A DNA stretch of 64,000 bases from Lytechinus variegatus (lineage: Eukaryota > Echinodermata > Echinoidea > Temnopleuroida > Toxopneustidae). A program made the position numbers and the translations under genes. The notes under the pieces were generated by a model, which worked only from the letters and a program-made list of their open reading frames with translations, did no database searches and was not told the DNA's origin. Where the stretch lies: contig NC_054750.1 in assembly GCF_018143015.1 (NCBI RefSeq), positions 10,258,501 through 10,322,500 on the forward strand. The letters are read 5' to 3'. Positions 48,080-59,388 of the stretch are shown here, in pieces. Position 1 is the stretch's first letter, and each line of letters opens with the position of its first letter.

Positions 48080-48505
48080 ACGGATTTACAGACTTCAGAA
48101 ATTTCACAAGAACTTAATTATTTTGAGATGCCGAATGTCTTCAAAGAAAAAAAATGTCTCGGTGGAGGAAAAAAAGGGGGGGGGGTTATCAACCAGAAAT
48201 TTAGGGGGTGACGCAAGAAAAATAACCTGACCAGCAAAAAAAAAGGTTATCAACCCAAAATTTAGGGAGGGATGCAAAACAAAAGAAATAATCTGACAAA
48301 CATCAAAAAAAGGTGATCAACCAGAATTTAGGGCGGACCACAACGATTTTAGGGGGTCCACCTGAATTTAGGGGGGATGCAGGAAAAAAAATTGACAAGC
48401 AAAAAGAACAAAAAAAGTTGTCAACATAAATTTGGGGGGTCTGTCCCCCACCTAAAATTTAGGGAGGACAGGACCCCCCCCCCCCGCTTCCGCTGCCTAT
48501 ATGAA
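48080..48505 (+). repeat. Diverged tandem repeats with poly-G/A runs
   Basis: About six diverged units of roughly 60-65 bp, built on AGGTTATCAACCCAAAATTT, then AGGGAGGGATGCAA and a run of A. It ends in a poly-C run at 48473-48486. Probably a transposon remnant, family unknown. Confidence 0.6.
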
Positions 48506-48574
48506 CACTGGGTATAGAGGATAATTGAAGAGGGTCGATCGATGTGACAGAAGGAGAGAGAGAGAAAGAGAAGG

Positions 48575-49036
48575 TTAAGTCCACCTCAGAAAATGTTGAT
48601 TTGAATCAATAGAGCAAAATCAGAGAAGCACAATGTTGAAAATTTCATTAAAATCGGATGTAAAATAAGAAAGTTATGACATTTCAAAGTTTCGCTTATT
48701 TTTTTTTTAAATAGTGATATGAACGAGCCAGTTACATCCAAATGAGAGAGTCGATGATGTCACCCACTCACTATTTCTTTTGTTTTTTGTTGTTTGAATT
48801 ATATAATATTTCAATTTTTACGAATTTGACGATTAGGACCTCCTTGCCGGAAGCACAAAATGTTAAAATAATGGAATACAAACAGAGATGTGCATTATAA
48901 CTGTTTTGTGAAATGAAGCGAAACTTTAAAATGCCATAACTATCATATCACATCCGATTTTGATGAAATTTTCAGTGTTATGCATATTGAATTTTTCTCT
49001 TTTTATTCAAATCAAGTTTCTGTTGGGGTGGACTTG
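48575..49036. mobile_element. MITE X, copy 1 (AAGTCCACC ends)
   Basis: Left end TTAAGTCCACCTCAGAAAAT; right end, read backwards, CAAGTCCACCCCAACAGAAA. The match continues through TTGATTTGAAT on both arms. The arms also share AATCGGATGTAAAATA / TATCACATCCGATT. Confidence 0.8.
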
Positions 49037-49040
49037 TTCT

Positions 49041-49233
49041 TTAAAGGGCGAGTCCACCTCATGGAAACGATTATTTGAATAGAGAGAAAAAACACACAAT
49101 AATGCTCAAAATTTAATCAAAATCAGAAGTAAAATATGAAAGTTTTTTTAAAGTTATATTTAAGCGATGAATTTTTCGGTGTTACATGAACTTGTTTGAT
49201 TTTTTTTTTTGGGGGGGGGTGGGGTGGACTTAA
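49041..49233. mobile_element. MITE X, copy 2 (short, adjacent)
   Basis: Starts TTAAAGGGCGAGTCCACCTC and ends GGGTGGACTTAA, with TTAA at both limits. It is placed directly after copy 1. Its right part is replaced by a poly-T/poly-G run. Confidence 0.7.
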
Positions 49234-50412
49234 ATTTTCAAGCCCAGTGTTATAAGCCTGCATAACCTAGAAAGTCCTCACCATATCGATCCTAAGATGT
49301 TATTTTGGCAAACCTCAAAAATACCCCTAGACAAGTCAAGGATTTCATCCATTCTTCCTTAGGTGAGAAAAACATCAACCCCTTCAAAATTATGTTTCCG
49401 AAATGTATACTGGGAAAGTAACATGGTTTCAAGAAAATTGCGAATTCTGGCACCTTAAATATATGAAGTTTTGTACAAAAAGCAATGAGAGCTTCAGTGT
49501 GCAGACAGCTAGCGTATCGCTCGCAATGCACATGCTAATGGAGCGATCGCGTTCCTTTTGGGGGAACTGGTATGGCGGACAATAGAACTCGCGGGCTTCA
49601 AACAAAGGACCCTCCCCGCATATCCAGTTAGGGGAGAGATCAGTGGGGTCATCTAACTATATTGCTCTTAATGGTCGCTCGAAAGTGCCCTCAACTACAT
49701 TTATGGAAAAACAACAAAGATTGACCCGGCTCAGCGCAGCTGCTGCTCTCGATCTCGTGTACCGTACTACTGCACTGCACTGCCAGGCGGCCGGTGATTG
49801 TTATTGCAGGTACCGCGGCCGGTAGACGTCGACTCCAACGACTTATCCTGCCGTAAGTACGGTAGCTTTGATCTAAAGCAAGAGAATATTAATTTTCTAC
49901 TAACAATTACAAATTACATCTTCTATTTCGTGATAGTTGATACCTTAATTTTATTTTGAATTTATTAACAAAGCATAGATGGTATTCTAAATGTGTGTTT
50001 TTTTTTACTTCTCCGCCCGGCATCTTCGTCAGTCAGACTCAGAGAGCTTGAAGTTGAGAGACAAGGGAAGGGCTGGGCGCGGGCGCGGACGGCGCAACAG
50101 ATCGACGTCGATTCCTGAAGGGGCGGTGCCTTTGGTTTTTGCTTTTCTTGTCGATTTTCTTTGTAACGTTAGCAGTTGAAGAAAAATAAGATAATGCTGG
50201 GTTGAGATCTAAATTCTAATGTTAGAGGACTGAGTTAATCAGTGTTGTGTTTTTTATCACTTCTTTTTTTTTTCTCTTTCTTTCAAACATCAGACCTTGT
50301 TAATCCTGTTCTTTGTTTTGTGTTGGGCCTATCATTCCAGAATTTATCGTATTTCTAATATGTAATTTAGCTTACCACCATTCAGGTTGAGTGGTGCATC
50401 GTGGCCTGCACT

Positions 50413-50960
50413 CCCGGGGGGGGGGGGGGGCACTCGACCAAAAAAGTGGTAGGGGTGTGCCGCGGGCGAGACAAAAAACGGGGGCCCAGGAGCGGGCTTA
50501 ATGTAAAAAGGAGGGTCCTCGGAACGGGCTTCGGAACCACAATTTTGTGAAAACGGGGGTCCTTGGAACGGATCGCCAGCAAGTGAGTACGTGCGTATGC
50601 ACCCCTATGGAACGGGCAAGCGTGCATGATGCAGCTAGCGCGGCCTCCGCCGGGTGCGCTCGCACAGAGACGATGGTCGTACAGTGCTCGGCTGCCGCTT
50701 TTCACCAAAATCGCAGCAGATCAACCCGACCGGAACGGCGTAACGAAAAATATGCGAAGCTTTGGAGCGGATTTCTGTCTTATTTTTTCTCGATAAGAAG
50801 AAAATGGTATGCCTTGGAGTGGCTTTCCTCGTTCTTTTTCTCAATAAGACAAAATGCTATGCCTTGGAACGGAAATTTGAGTGTAAAAATGGGGGTCCCC
50901 TCCGCGGCACATACATGTACCCACTATGCATTATATACTGAGTGCCCCCCCCTCCCCGGG
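50413..50960. mobile_element. TIR element W with CCCGGGGGG ends and 8 bp TSD
   Basis: Left end CCCGGGGGGGGGGGGGG then CACTCGACC; the right end read backwards is CCCGGGGAGGGGGGGCACTC. CCTGCACT lies on both sides (50405-50412 and 50961-50968). The interior repeats TGCCTTGGA(A/G) and GGGGGTCC words. It shares its terminal motif and TSD length with element V. The open frames inside are not genes. Confidence 0.9.
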
Positions 50961-51243
50961 CCTGCACTGCAGCTTATATTGTAACCTGAGCTGAATAAAG
51001 GCTGATAAATGCATATGAGAATATAGACAGGAATAACCGTAGTTTCTGGGGATTTATTCAACAATTTCTGACATTTTAATAAATCCCCATTCACCGACGG
51101 TAATGTGTTAGTGCGAGCCTGCATGTGTAATCTGGCCCGACAATTCGGAGGACGGGTTTTGTCCAGATTTTTTATTTCTTTTAGATTCTAAATGACATTA
51201 TATGATCTTAAACGAAGGCCCACTATTTTCGTTAATACCATGG

Positions 51244-52141
51244 CAGGGCTCGACACTAGCGGCGGTCCGACGGTCCCGGACCGGTAAAAATCGCTGTCGG
51301 GCCGGTAGATTTTCAGAAATAGGAAGATTTACTGGTCCGACATGACCAGTAAAAAATATCATTGTCGGGCCAGTAATTTTTCCAAAAATAGCAAGATTTT
51401 AAGGGTCCGACATGACCAGTAATAGAAACCATTGTTGGGCCAATAACTTTTCCAGAAATGGTCAAATTCACTGCAAACCATCCCCCCCCCGATAAATTCT
51501 GTCATTCACACACAGAATACACACAGAATGAATCGCACGTAATTGCTACTAGAGCAGATACAGTACAGTGTACATATGTAGCTAGCCAGCCACACAACTC
51601 ACGTGGTAAATTCTTTACTGGCTGCGCGAACGAAGCTTGGCTAAACTCTGGCAGAAATCTCTCACAGAACTGTCAAAATTCGCGGTTCATACTCATGAAA
51701 GGCTCTTATAATGTCCATATTTCCTAAAAATTGGAGTAACTCTGTCATTTGTAAGCAGTAAAAGGATAAATTTTCACTTCTGTTTGGTTCAAACAGATCG
51801 GGTTTCGGGTGATATCGTCTGAATACAAGTTAGCCCCACATATGCATTTATGTGTGTGTTGATACACTTGGTTTCTGACTTTCTTTCGTAGCTATTTTAA
51901 TTGAGCCAAAAAGAAATTGATGATAGTTTTAGCTTTCTTCCTCTGTTTTCTTCCTATCTTTCTTTCCTTCTTTCTTTTCAATCTTTCTTTGTTTCTTCCC
52001 TAATTTTTTTGGTTACTGTCTTTCTTTTTTATTTTCCCTTTTTTTCTTTAATTCGTTCTTTCATTCTTTCTATCCTTTTAAAAAATATTTTTCTCTATTT
52101 CTTTTTTCTCTTTCTTTCTTCCTTTCTTTCTTTCTTCCTTC

Positions 52142-52232
<91 letters not shown>

Positions 52233-52506
52233 TCCTTCCTTCCTTCCTTCCTTCCTTCCTTCCTTCCTTTTTTGATATTTTTCTTTCTTTAATTCTTGAG
52301 TCCATCCATCCTATATTCATCTCTTCTTCCTTTCTTTCCTTCATTCTTCATTACTTTCTTTGTTTCTTCCCTAATATTTTTGGTTACTGTCTTTCTTTTT
52401 TATTTTCCCTTTTTTTTCTTTAATTTGTTCTTTCATTCTTTCTATCCTTTTAAAAAATATTTTTCTCTATTTCTTTTTTTTCTCTTTCTTTCTTTCTTTT
52501 TTTTTT

Positions 52507-52580
<74 letters not shown>

Positions 52581-53570
52581 TTTCTTTCTTTCTTCCTTTC
52601 CTTCCTCTTCCTTTCTTCCTTTCTTTTTGATATTTTTCTTTAATTCTTGAGTCCATCCTATATTCATCTCTTCTTCCTTTCTTTCCTTTATTCTTAATTA
52701 CTTTCTTTGTTTCTTTCTTCCTTCCACCAATCATTTATTTACCTTTTTTTTATTTCTTCTTTTCTTTGTCTCTCAGTCTTTTTTTTTCTTCCTTTCATCT
52801 ATTCTTTTACCTTTTCTTTTTTTATATTGCTTGCATCTTTCCTTCTTTCCCTTCCTTCTTTGAGACATTTCTTTCCTTCTATCTATCATTTTACCTTTCC
52901 TTTATTTCTTCCTTAATTCCTTCTTTCAATCCTTCCTTCCTCTTTCTTTTGTCTTTCCATCTCTCCTTTAACCCTTTCTTTTTTTTATTGCTTCTTCTTT
53001 TTTACCTTTACTACTTTCCGGATTCGTTCTTTCTTTCTGTATTGCTTGCTTCATTTCTTTTTTCTTTTCTTTCTTTCTTTATTTCTTTCTTTCTTTCTTT
53101 CTTTCTTTCACTCTTTCTTTCTTTCTTTCTTTCTTTCCTTCTTTCTTATTTTTGTTCCTTCTTATTCCTTCCTTCCTTTCCTTCTTTAGTTCTTTCTTTT
53201 TTTCTTCCTTCACATCTATCCTTTCTTTACCTTTTCTTTTTTTTTTACTTCCTTCCTTTTTTATTCTTTCTTTTCCTCCCTTTCCTTCCTTCATTCCTTT
53301 CTCTTATTCTTTCTTTTCCTTCCTTCCTTCCTTTCTTTCTTTCCTTCTTCGTTTCTGTCTTGCTTTCTTTTTGTCCTTCATTTCATTGCGGGGGGGGGGG
53401 GGGAACGAAAGGCTAGACAAATAAACTTGCGCCTTTTTTAATGTTTTCTTTATTTTGGGGGACCAGTAGATTTTGGGTTCGGACCAGTAAAAATTTGAAA
53501 AACTGGGTATCTACTGGTCCAACATGAATAGGTTGGACCAGTAGAAAAAATTGGTTAGTGTGGAGCCCTG
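51244..53570. mobile_element. TIR element Y (2.3 kb) with 7 bp TSD and internal pyrimidine array
   Basis: Left end CAGGGCTCGACACTAGC; right end, read backwards, CAGGGCTCCACACTAACC. ACCATGG lies on both sides (51237-51243 and 53571-53577). The left subterminal region has three diverged units of about 65 bp (GGTCCGACATGACCAGTAAA). The right has two inverted matches (CCAGTAGA). The interior is mostly (CTTT)n. No transposase frame is visible. Confidence 0.88.
51900..53390 (+). repeat. (CTTT)n / pyrimidine microsatellite array
   Basis: About 1.4 kb of CTTT and CCTT tetranucleotides mixed with unique words. A 371 bp block is duplicated: TTTGTTTCTTCCCTAAT at about 51988 and again at about 52359. 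The poly-Phe/Leu/Ser and poly-Lys/Glu frames are artefacts. Confidence 0.95.
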
Positions 53571-53730
53571 ACCATGGTCACATTTGTGACCATGGCGAGT
53601 CGAAAACAGCCGTTTTAACACTTTTTTTGTACCAGCTACATGTACATATAGGTGGTTTGAATAAAAATTAATAAAACGACTGTTTTCGACTCGCCATACG
53701 GCCTCCGTAGAACAAATGTGACCATGGTAT

Positions 53731-55990
53731 AAACTCTAATCTTTCTATTGATACTATGTACAATCTATAAAATATCGAAAATATACATAACCGATGAGTT
53801 ATTCCACGGGTTAGACTATTCCTTATTTTTTAATTTTCTGCCTGAGAGGAAAATATGGCAGCCGTCAACGAGTTGTGCTTTTATCAAGGCTTTCCGATTA
53901 AATTTTCGATATCTTGGCCAATAAATGCGAGCGACAAGTTCAGAATGCACGCACATCAACACGTACAAGCGCAAAGCAGCGGCACAAATTGCGATTGGTA
54001 GCGACTGGTAAATACGTCTGTAAGGATGATGACTTCATCCAAGATGGCAACTTACGTTGACCAACGAAAGAATCGAAGATGACGATGTTTCGATCATCAT
54101 TTCAAAGGAATTAGCGGTAACTGCGGTCTAAGGTACAAGCTATCGCAAAATCGGGTTTCCGCTGTTAGATCTAACGTTACTGCTAAAATACGTTGTCTGT
54201 AAGTACGGACCTCCAAGCTCTTCAGTCTATGTATTGGTGAGTGAGCGAACGCAGTTCAGCGGAACAACCAAAATACAGAGACTGAAGCTTTTGGTCTAAT
54301 GAGAATATTGAGAAATCCTGTGCTCAAAGTCAAATAGATTTAGTTATCACAGCCAGTTCAAGATTACGACACTATCGTATCTGTCACCGTTTTTAATTGG
54401 CGAGATCAATAACATAATTTCGACAAACACGCAAACTTTTTTTATATAAAAATGGTATGTAAAGCAAATAAAATTATGCTATACAAAATTATTACATTTA
54501 AAACTTACATCATGTAATTTGAGGTCCATAATAATCCATTAAACAGGGACGATCTTGTCACTCGTATATCCAAAAAAAGTTGCCATGTTGAAAATATCAA
54601 GTTTCGCGGGATCTGACTTCCAGGTTTTTATTTTCTCTCTCATATCGTCGCTATTCGATGAAACATCAATTTTCTTTCTTTTCGAGCATGATTCTGAGTT
54701 CGAAAAGGTATTTTGATGCTGAAAATGTGAAATGGGTAAGCAAAATAATGTTTTTCGTTTGCATATAATATCAATTTTTGTTCGACCTTTATTTATCTTT
54801 TATTTCTCTTTTGAAAATAAAATCACATATTTCAGCAATTAGGAGGCTGATATGTACTACTAAATGTGAGGTAATCTCAAAACCGCATACCCGAGCATCA
54901 TAAATTAGGACTAAAAAACCCGCAAAACTTGAGGGAAAATATTCTTGGAATGACGCTGCGCAATTTTCAAATGTAACATATTTATCGCAAAAATTGTTCA
55001 GGCATCATATTATGCGGCAGAATGGGTTTTAAAATTCAATCTTTTATTACCCATAACTCCTTAATGGTTAGTTGAATTTTCTTAATTTTTTTTGCGTTTC
55101 TATTGCAAAGACCTTTCATTTGATGTGTCATTCACCAAAATTTCTTTTATCTTAATTTTTGGGTAATATAGTTTCCCATTGTTTTTGTTCATTTAAAAAT
55201 GTTCAGTTAGTGAAATTTGTTAGATCTACTTGTAGATCTAATTTCTAAATTGCTTTACTTTTGTGTGGTGCACTGGTTCTGACGAAAGCAAATCCTGATG
55301 GAAGTAGTTGTGAACCAGTGAGTTCAACAGAGAGACTGCACTATTATAACAAGGAGGGGCAACAAATTTTCACAAATATCCAATAGAAAAAATGCCTATG
55401 CCTATTGTCAAAATGAATTTGTCTTTCAAATGGGATGCAACACTTTTTTATTCTGCACATCTTCGTCCCTGAAATTTTCAACCACAAAAAAGTTACCAAT
55501 TTCAGAAAAAATACCCCTTTTTCAAAATGAAATGTGCCCATTGTGAGGTAACACTTTCAAAAAATCATTGTCCCTGAAGTTGATTATCTTTTATCTGTTA
55601 TTAAGGAAATCTTATCTTACTTAATTTTTTTCTGTGCTGAGGGGAACATATATGTAGTATAGAGAATGGGTGAATTTCTTAAAAATGGCATATGGCCTCT
55701 CACCCTTACAGCGCCTGTGGTGATACAAAAATGGTCCCTCTCCATCTTTTTTTTGTAATGATGACTCGATGTGTACTGGTATGTCTTTTTCAAGCGATAA
55801 TAAGTGTTTTTTGTGAGGGAATTTTCCGACAATTTTCAGCAAACAAAATCATTCCAAGGGGAAGAATTTTCTTTTAATAACATTAATACATTATACAAAA
55901 AATAATAGTGGAAAATATCATTAGAAAAGACCAGTTTTAAAACCTAAAATTGCAAAACTGCTTACTCAAGGGATATATACTGCAGTTTCT
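53731..55990. other. Gene-free stretch with a possible upstream non-coding exon
   Basis: Mostly unique AT-rich DNA. The part 53880-54200 is less AT-rich and ends in a consensus donor (TTGTCT|GTAAGT at 54198/54199). A similar donor lies at 49852/49853 (CTGCC|GTAAGT) after a GC-rich stretch. Either could be a non-coding first exon of the FREM-like gene, whose first coding exon has an acceptor. There is no direct evidence for either. Confidence 0.25.
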
Positions 55991-57605
55991 ATAGTAGGGA
56001 AGATTTAGGTTATATGGAACATTTTTGACAAAAATGACTTTAAGTGTAAAGTCCAATTAGATTTTATTCAAGAAAAAAATCAATATATCAGCTTAAAGCA
56101 TATACATTTATCTCATGGCTACAAATGTACACATAACATTCTTTTAAACTCTATGATGGTTATTGAAAAAAAAATCAACTTTGAATAAGACCATCTCAAG
56201 TGTTCCAACTTACCCCAGTACGGGATAAGTTGGAACATGATGTGGGGTAACTTGGAACACTGCATGGTCAATCAAGAATTATGCTAAAACTACTTATAAC
56301 TGTAATACTACATGGTTTTAGCTTATTTGCTTATTTTTCCAAGATAAGAATATTAAAGTGTGCATTCTGATTTGTTGAACTTTATGTTTTCTATTACCCA
56401 TGTTATGCAGCCACTCACTCAGGCCAACTGTGTAATCTGCATATTTGTGTGCATTTGATTTTACAAGCAGTTACAATAAGTGTATCAGCAATTTTGTGTA
56501 CATGTACTTCTGCAGTAAATTTACATGACAAAATTTAAAGGTTTATATTTTTGAATTAATTATGCAAATAAGCATATGAAATTTGCCCTAATTTTGTGTA
56601 TGTATGTTTTTGCCTTTAACTCAATTTGTATAGAGCTAGTAGAATGCTAATTTTTCATGAGAGTATTAATTTTTACATTTCTAACAAAAGTCTACAAAAT
56701 TTGCAAAAATATACTTAATTTCTTATGTATTTTTTTTGAATTTCTTATGTATTTCTGTTTTCGAACCTTTGTTTTTTTCCAGTTAACATTGATGGGGAAC
56801 CTTTTGCGAACATAAATAGCATAAATGAATACATTTGCATTGACTTTGTAAACAGAATCATGTTTTTGAGCAATTTTGGGTCTGACAGTTGACTTGCACT
56901 TACAAAATGTTGCATAATTCTGGAACCACGCACCTGTGCATCACAAATTTGCTCCAATATGATGCGCAAGACTTTGTGTGATGCTGTATACATGACAAAA
57001 TTTGTCGAGGGGGGTCCAAATTGAACGTCCCCCCAGTTTGATAAGGGTTAATATTGCATTAGGGTCCTTCAATTGGCCTTAAATGCACACACGGACCTAA
57101 CTGAGAGACAAAATAAGCATTGTATACACAATACATGTTCAAAAGAGTGTGAAATACTGTATTCATTTTTTTTTTATCAAATCCAATGTTTTTATTCATG
57201 ATTATGTTTGGGTTTTTAAAGTTGGAACATGTTCCCAATAGCCCCTTCATTTTTTTTCCAATTAACCCCAGAGGCCCATGTGACATAAGCTTACAGCACA
57301 AAAAGGGACTTCACCATGGCATACGAATAACCTTATTTTGTAGCTTGGTACAAGTGTCTATTATACCCTCAAACTGGCCAACTTGATCTAAAAACTTCCC
57401 GGAGATAATAAACATTAAAAAAAAAATTACTCAGAAGGTGAAAAAACAAGCAAACCTTTCTAACTTCACCAGGCTTGTTGCACATGTGATGTCTGTAATA
57501 TGGTAGAAGGCTGTTGCTAATGGCAATAATTTATATACCTGTGTTAAAGAAAATTACAATGTTTCAACTTACCCCGTGTTCAAACTAACCCCAATCTCCC
57601 CTATA
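55991..57605. mobile_element. TIR element family G, copy 2 (diverged, interrupted)
   Basis: Left end ATAGTAGGGAAGATTTAGGT; right end, read backwards, TATAGGGGAGATTGGGGTTA. GGGATAAGTTGGAACA, GGGGTAACTTGGAACA and AACTTACCCC words lie inside, as in copy 1 at 16511-17294. It holds the inverted O element at about 56400-57047. Confidence 0.7.
56400..57047 (-). mobile_element. Element O with piggyBac-like ends, copy C (diverged, inverted)
   Basis: It matches the other O copies on the opposite strand through GTTGCATAATTCTGGAACCA, GTTTTTGAGCAATTTTGGGT and CATTGACTTTGTAAACAG. The right end is ATAAGGGTTAA, with TTAA at 57048-57051. The left end is too diverged to place exactly. Confidence 0.7.
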
Positions 57606-57867
57606 TATTTTGATATTTAAGAATCAGAAGTCCTCTTCCAAATGGTTTTGCTCAACTAACATTACCATTGTTTCCAATTCAAATTGATTGGTTTATATGA
57701 TGATGATGATTAGAATAAATTGTAGAATAGAGACTGCCCCTGAAAATAAGGCAAAAAATGATTCTTGTGATCTCAAAAGCCTTCAAAATTGTCAGTGTTC
57801 AGTCAGTTTATGCTGATGTGCCAAGCCATAAAGTTTTGGTAGACTCCTAACATTCATTCAGTTAAAT

Positions 57868-58030
57868 CTGGGGAGCGTTTCATCAATATTTTCGTCCGAC
57901 AAGTTGTCAGATCTGACAACTTTCCTGGATTCTGATTGGTTGAGAAGCACTATTACTATAGTAACTGTCGGATAAAACAGGACTTGTCGGATAAAATGTC
58001 CGACAAGTCCTTTCATGAAACGCTCCCCAG
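57868..58030. mobile_element. Foldback MITE with CTGGGGAGCGTTTCAT ends
   Basis: Left end CTGGGGAGCGTTTCATCAAT; right end, read backwards, CTGGGGAGCGTTTCATGAAA. CCGACAAGT words are repeated in both arms. 163 bp, non-coding. Confidence 0.85.
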
Positions 58031-58237
58031 TTTTATCATACCTATTCTAGTTCAGACATGCATTGCATACACTTCAAATTGACTTTTCACTGTGTCTCAT
58101 ATTATGCAATACAGTGCATTGTGGGTGGGCTTAAAATGAAAAGAGAATCCGCTCACAGGAATCATGCTTTCTATTGCACTTTGTTTTGAGATTTGTATTT
58201 GTGATTGTAGTTTAGGAAAAAATGTTTGAATATACAA

Positions 58238-58366
58238 CAGGGTCTTTTAATAGAAAGGTTAACAATTAATCGTACGCTTGATTTTCATGATTACTTATAC
58301 ATTGTAATCAATATAATCATAAAAAATGTTCTACAATCATTGCTAAGCTTTGTGTACAAGCCCCAG
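58238..58366. mobile_element. MITE family J, copy 2
   Basis: Shares GTTAACAATTAATCGTACGC, TTGATTTTCATGATT and GCTAAGCTTTGTGT with the copy at 25350-25485. The left terminal part is diverged. It abuts the next foldback directly. Confidence 0.75.
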
Positions 58367-58521
58367 GTGGGTGTTTCATAAAGCTGTTTGGAAGTTAAGA
58401 GCGACTTAAAGAACGACTGGTGAACCTTTCTTATGCGCTAAACCATCGCCAATGAAAACATCATTTACCAGAAGAAAGGATCACCAGTTGCTTATGAACA
58501 GCTTTATGAAACAGCCCCCAG
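58364..58521. mobile_element. Foldback MITE with GGGTGTTTCATAAAGCTG ends
   Basis: Left GTGGGTGTTTCATAAAGCTG; right, read backwards, GGGGGCTGTTTCATAAAGCT. The inner arms hold ACTGGTGAACC against AACTGGTGATCC. Confidence 0.85.
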
Positions 58522-58662
58522 GTTATGAGTAAACTCAGTTTGCTGAACTACACACAATTCTTGACCTTACACTGACATGGTTAGGCAGGATATTTGTATT
58601 TCCTCTCGATAGAGATTCCATTTGCAATACGTGATGGAAACCAAGAGGAAATGAATAGTTCA

Positions 58663-58792
58663 GAGTAACATAAAGCTGAGCGATTGATTATTAAGATGAT
58701 TTTTGTGATTTTTCTTACATAATAATCAATGCAATCAGTCATAGAAATCAGCCTGATAATCAATCTTTTAGCTGTATGAAATGAGGCCTTGA
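58663..58792. mobile_element. Foldback related to MITE family J
   Basis: Left arm ATAAAGCTGAGCGATTGATT; right arm, read backwards, TACAGCTAAAAGATTGATTA. The arms meet around CAATGCAATCAG. Only the arms resemble family J; the terminal CCCGTAACA is missing. Confidence 0.55.
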
Positions 58793-59070
58793 TGAGATTT
58801 GTGAAAGGGGACAAGTAGGTCGGGTATCATCAGATATTATACTGGAATGTAGGATAGGACAATGCATCTTTTTATGTGCTGCTGCCAGAAAAGCAATTTA
58901 TGTTCAATATTTTTCAAATGTATAGATTTTGAAGTGTTCATTACTTCATTGTAAACTGTGTCATTTTTACTAGATGTTCTGTGTGATTGTAATTAGATAG
59001 AGGAAATTGATATTGCAATATTCCAGTGTTAAAACTAATTACCTGTGTTATATTTTCATATTGGCTACAG

Positions 59071-59388
59071 ATTCCTTGGCTGGCATTTGATGTCTGAGTG
59101 TGCGTCACCGCATCTCTGGGCTTCCACCCTCCTTGGACACACAGCGAAGCAGTCAGGATGGATGGTGTAAAAACCACCATCACTCTCCTTCTATTCCTGG
59201 GCCTTACATGCAATGTAATTGGTCAGTTAGTGAGGGTGAACTCTGGACTGGAGGTTCCTATTGGTCGATCAGTAAGCCTTGATCAGGATGACCTCGTGTT
59301 TGAACCGGTAGAAGAAGGGGAGCAGTGTAAGGTTGAGGTAGCTCTGAACGAACCTTACTACCAGAAAGTTGGCCTTCTACAACCAGAG
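59071..59388 (+). CDS. FREM1: FREM1-like gene, signal-peptide exon (with 5' UTR)
   Basis: The coding part is 59158-59388 (77 codons); 59071-59157 is 5' UTR after an acceptor (TTGGCTACAG). The ATG at 59158 gives MDGVKTTITLLLFLGLTCNV then IGQ, a clear signal peptide cut near residue 22. The mature start LVRVNSGLEVPIGRSVSLDQ, then DDLVFEP and CKVEVALNEPYYQKVGLLQP, matches the N-terminus of FREM1/QBRICK (INRGVRV..., DDLKF, CKVEVVMNEP, RVGKLTPQ). The donor GAG|GTAAGC is in phase 0, and the human gene family breaks at the same residue before VFDC as far as I recall. The frame continues upstream of the ATG without stop for 20 codons, but that would bury the signal peptide. Confidence 0.9.

Larger units (their letters stand above)
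51235..53730. mobile_element. Palindromic MITE family F, copy 3, split by element Y
   Basis: The left end ATACCATGG (51235-51243) is cut off from the rest (53571-53730) by the 2.3 kb element Y. The right part carries GGCGAGTCGAAAACAGCCGT and the near-complementary arm, and ends CCATGGTAT. Joining the flanks gives an end matching copy 2 at 33291. Confidence 0.85.

Noticed and set aside
50547-50984. 145-residue frame rich in Arg/Ser/Ala
   Set aside because: Lies within the non-coding TIR element W, which has an 8 bp target duplication; no transposase motif.
52766-53416. 216-residue Phe/Ser/Leu-rich frame and opposite Lys/Glu/Arg-rich frames
   Set aside because: Low-complexity translation of the (CTTT)n tract inside element Y; no start context or domain.
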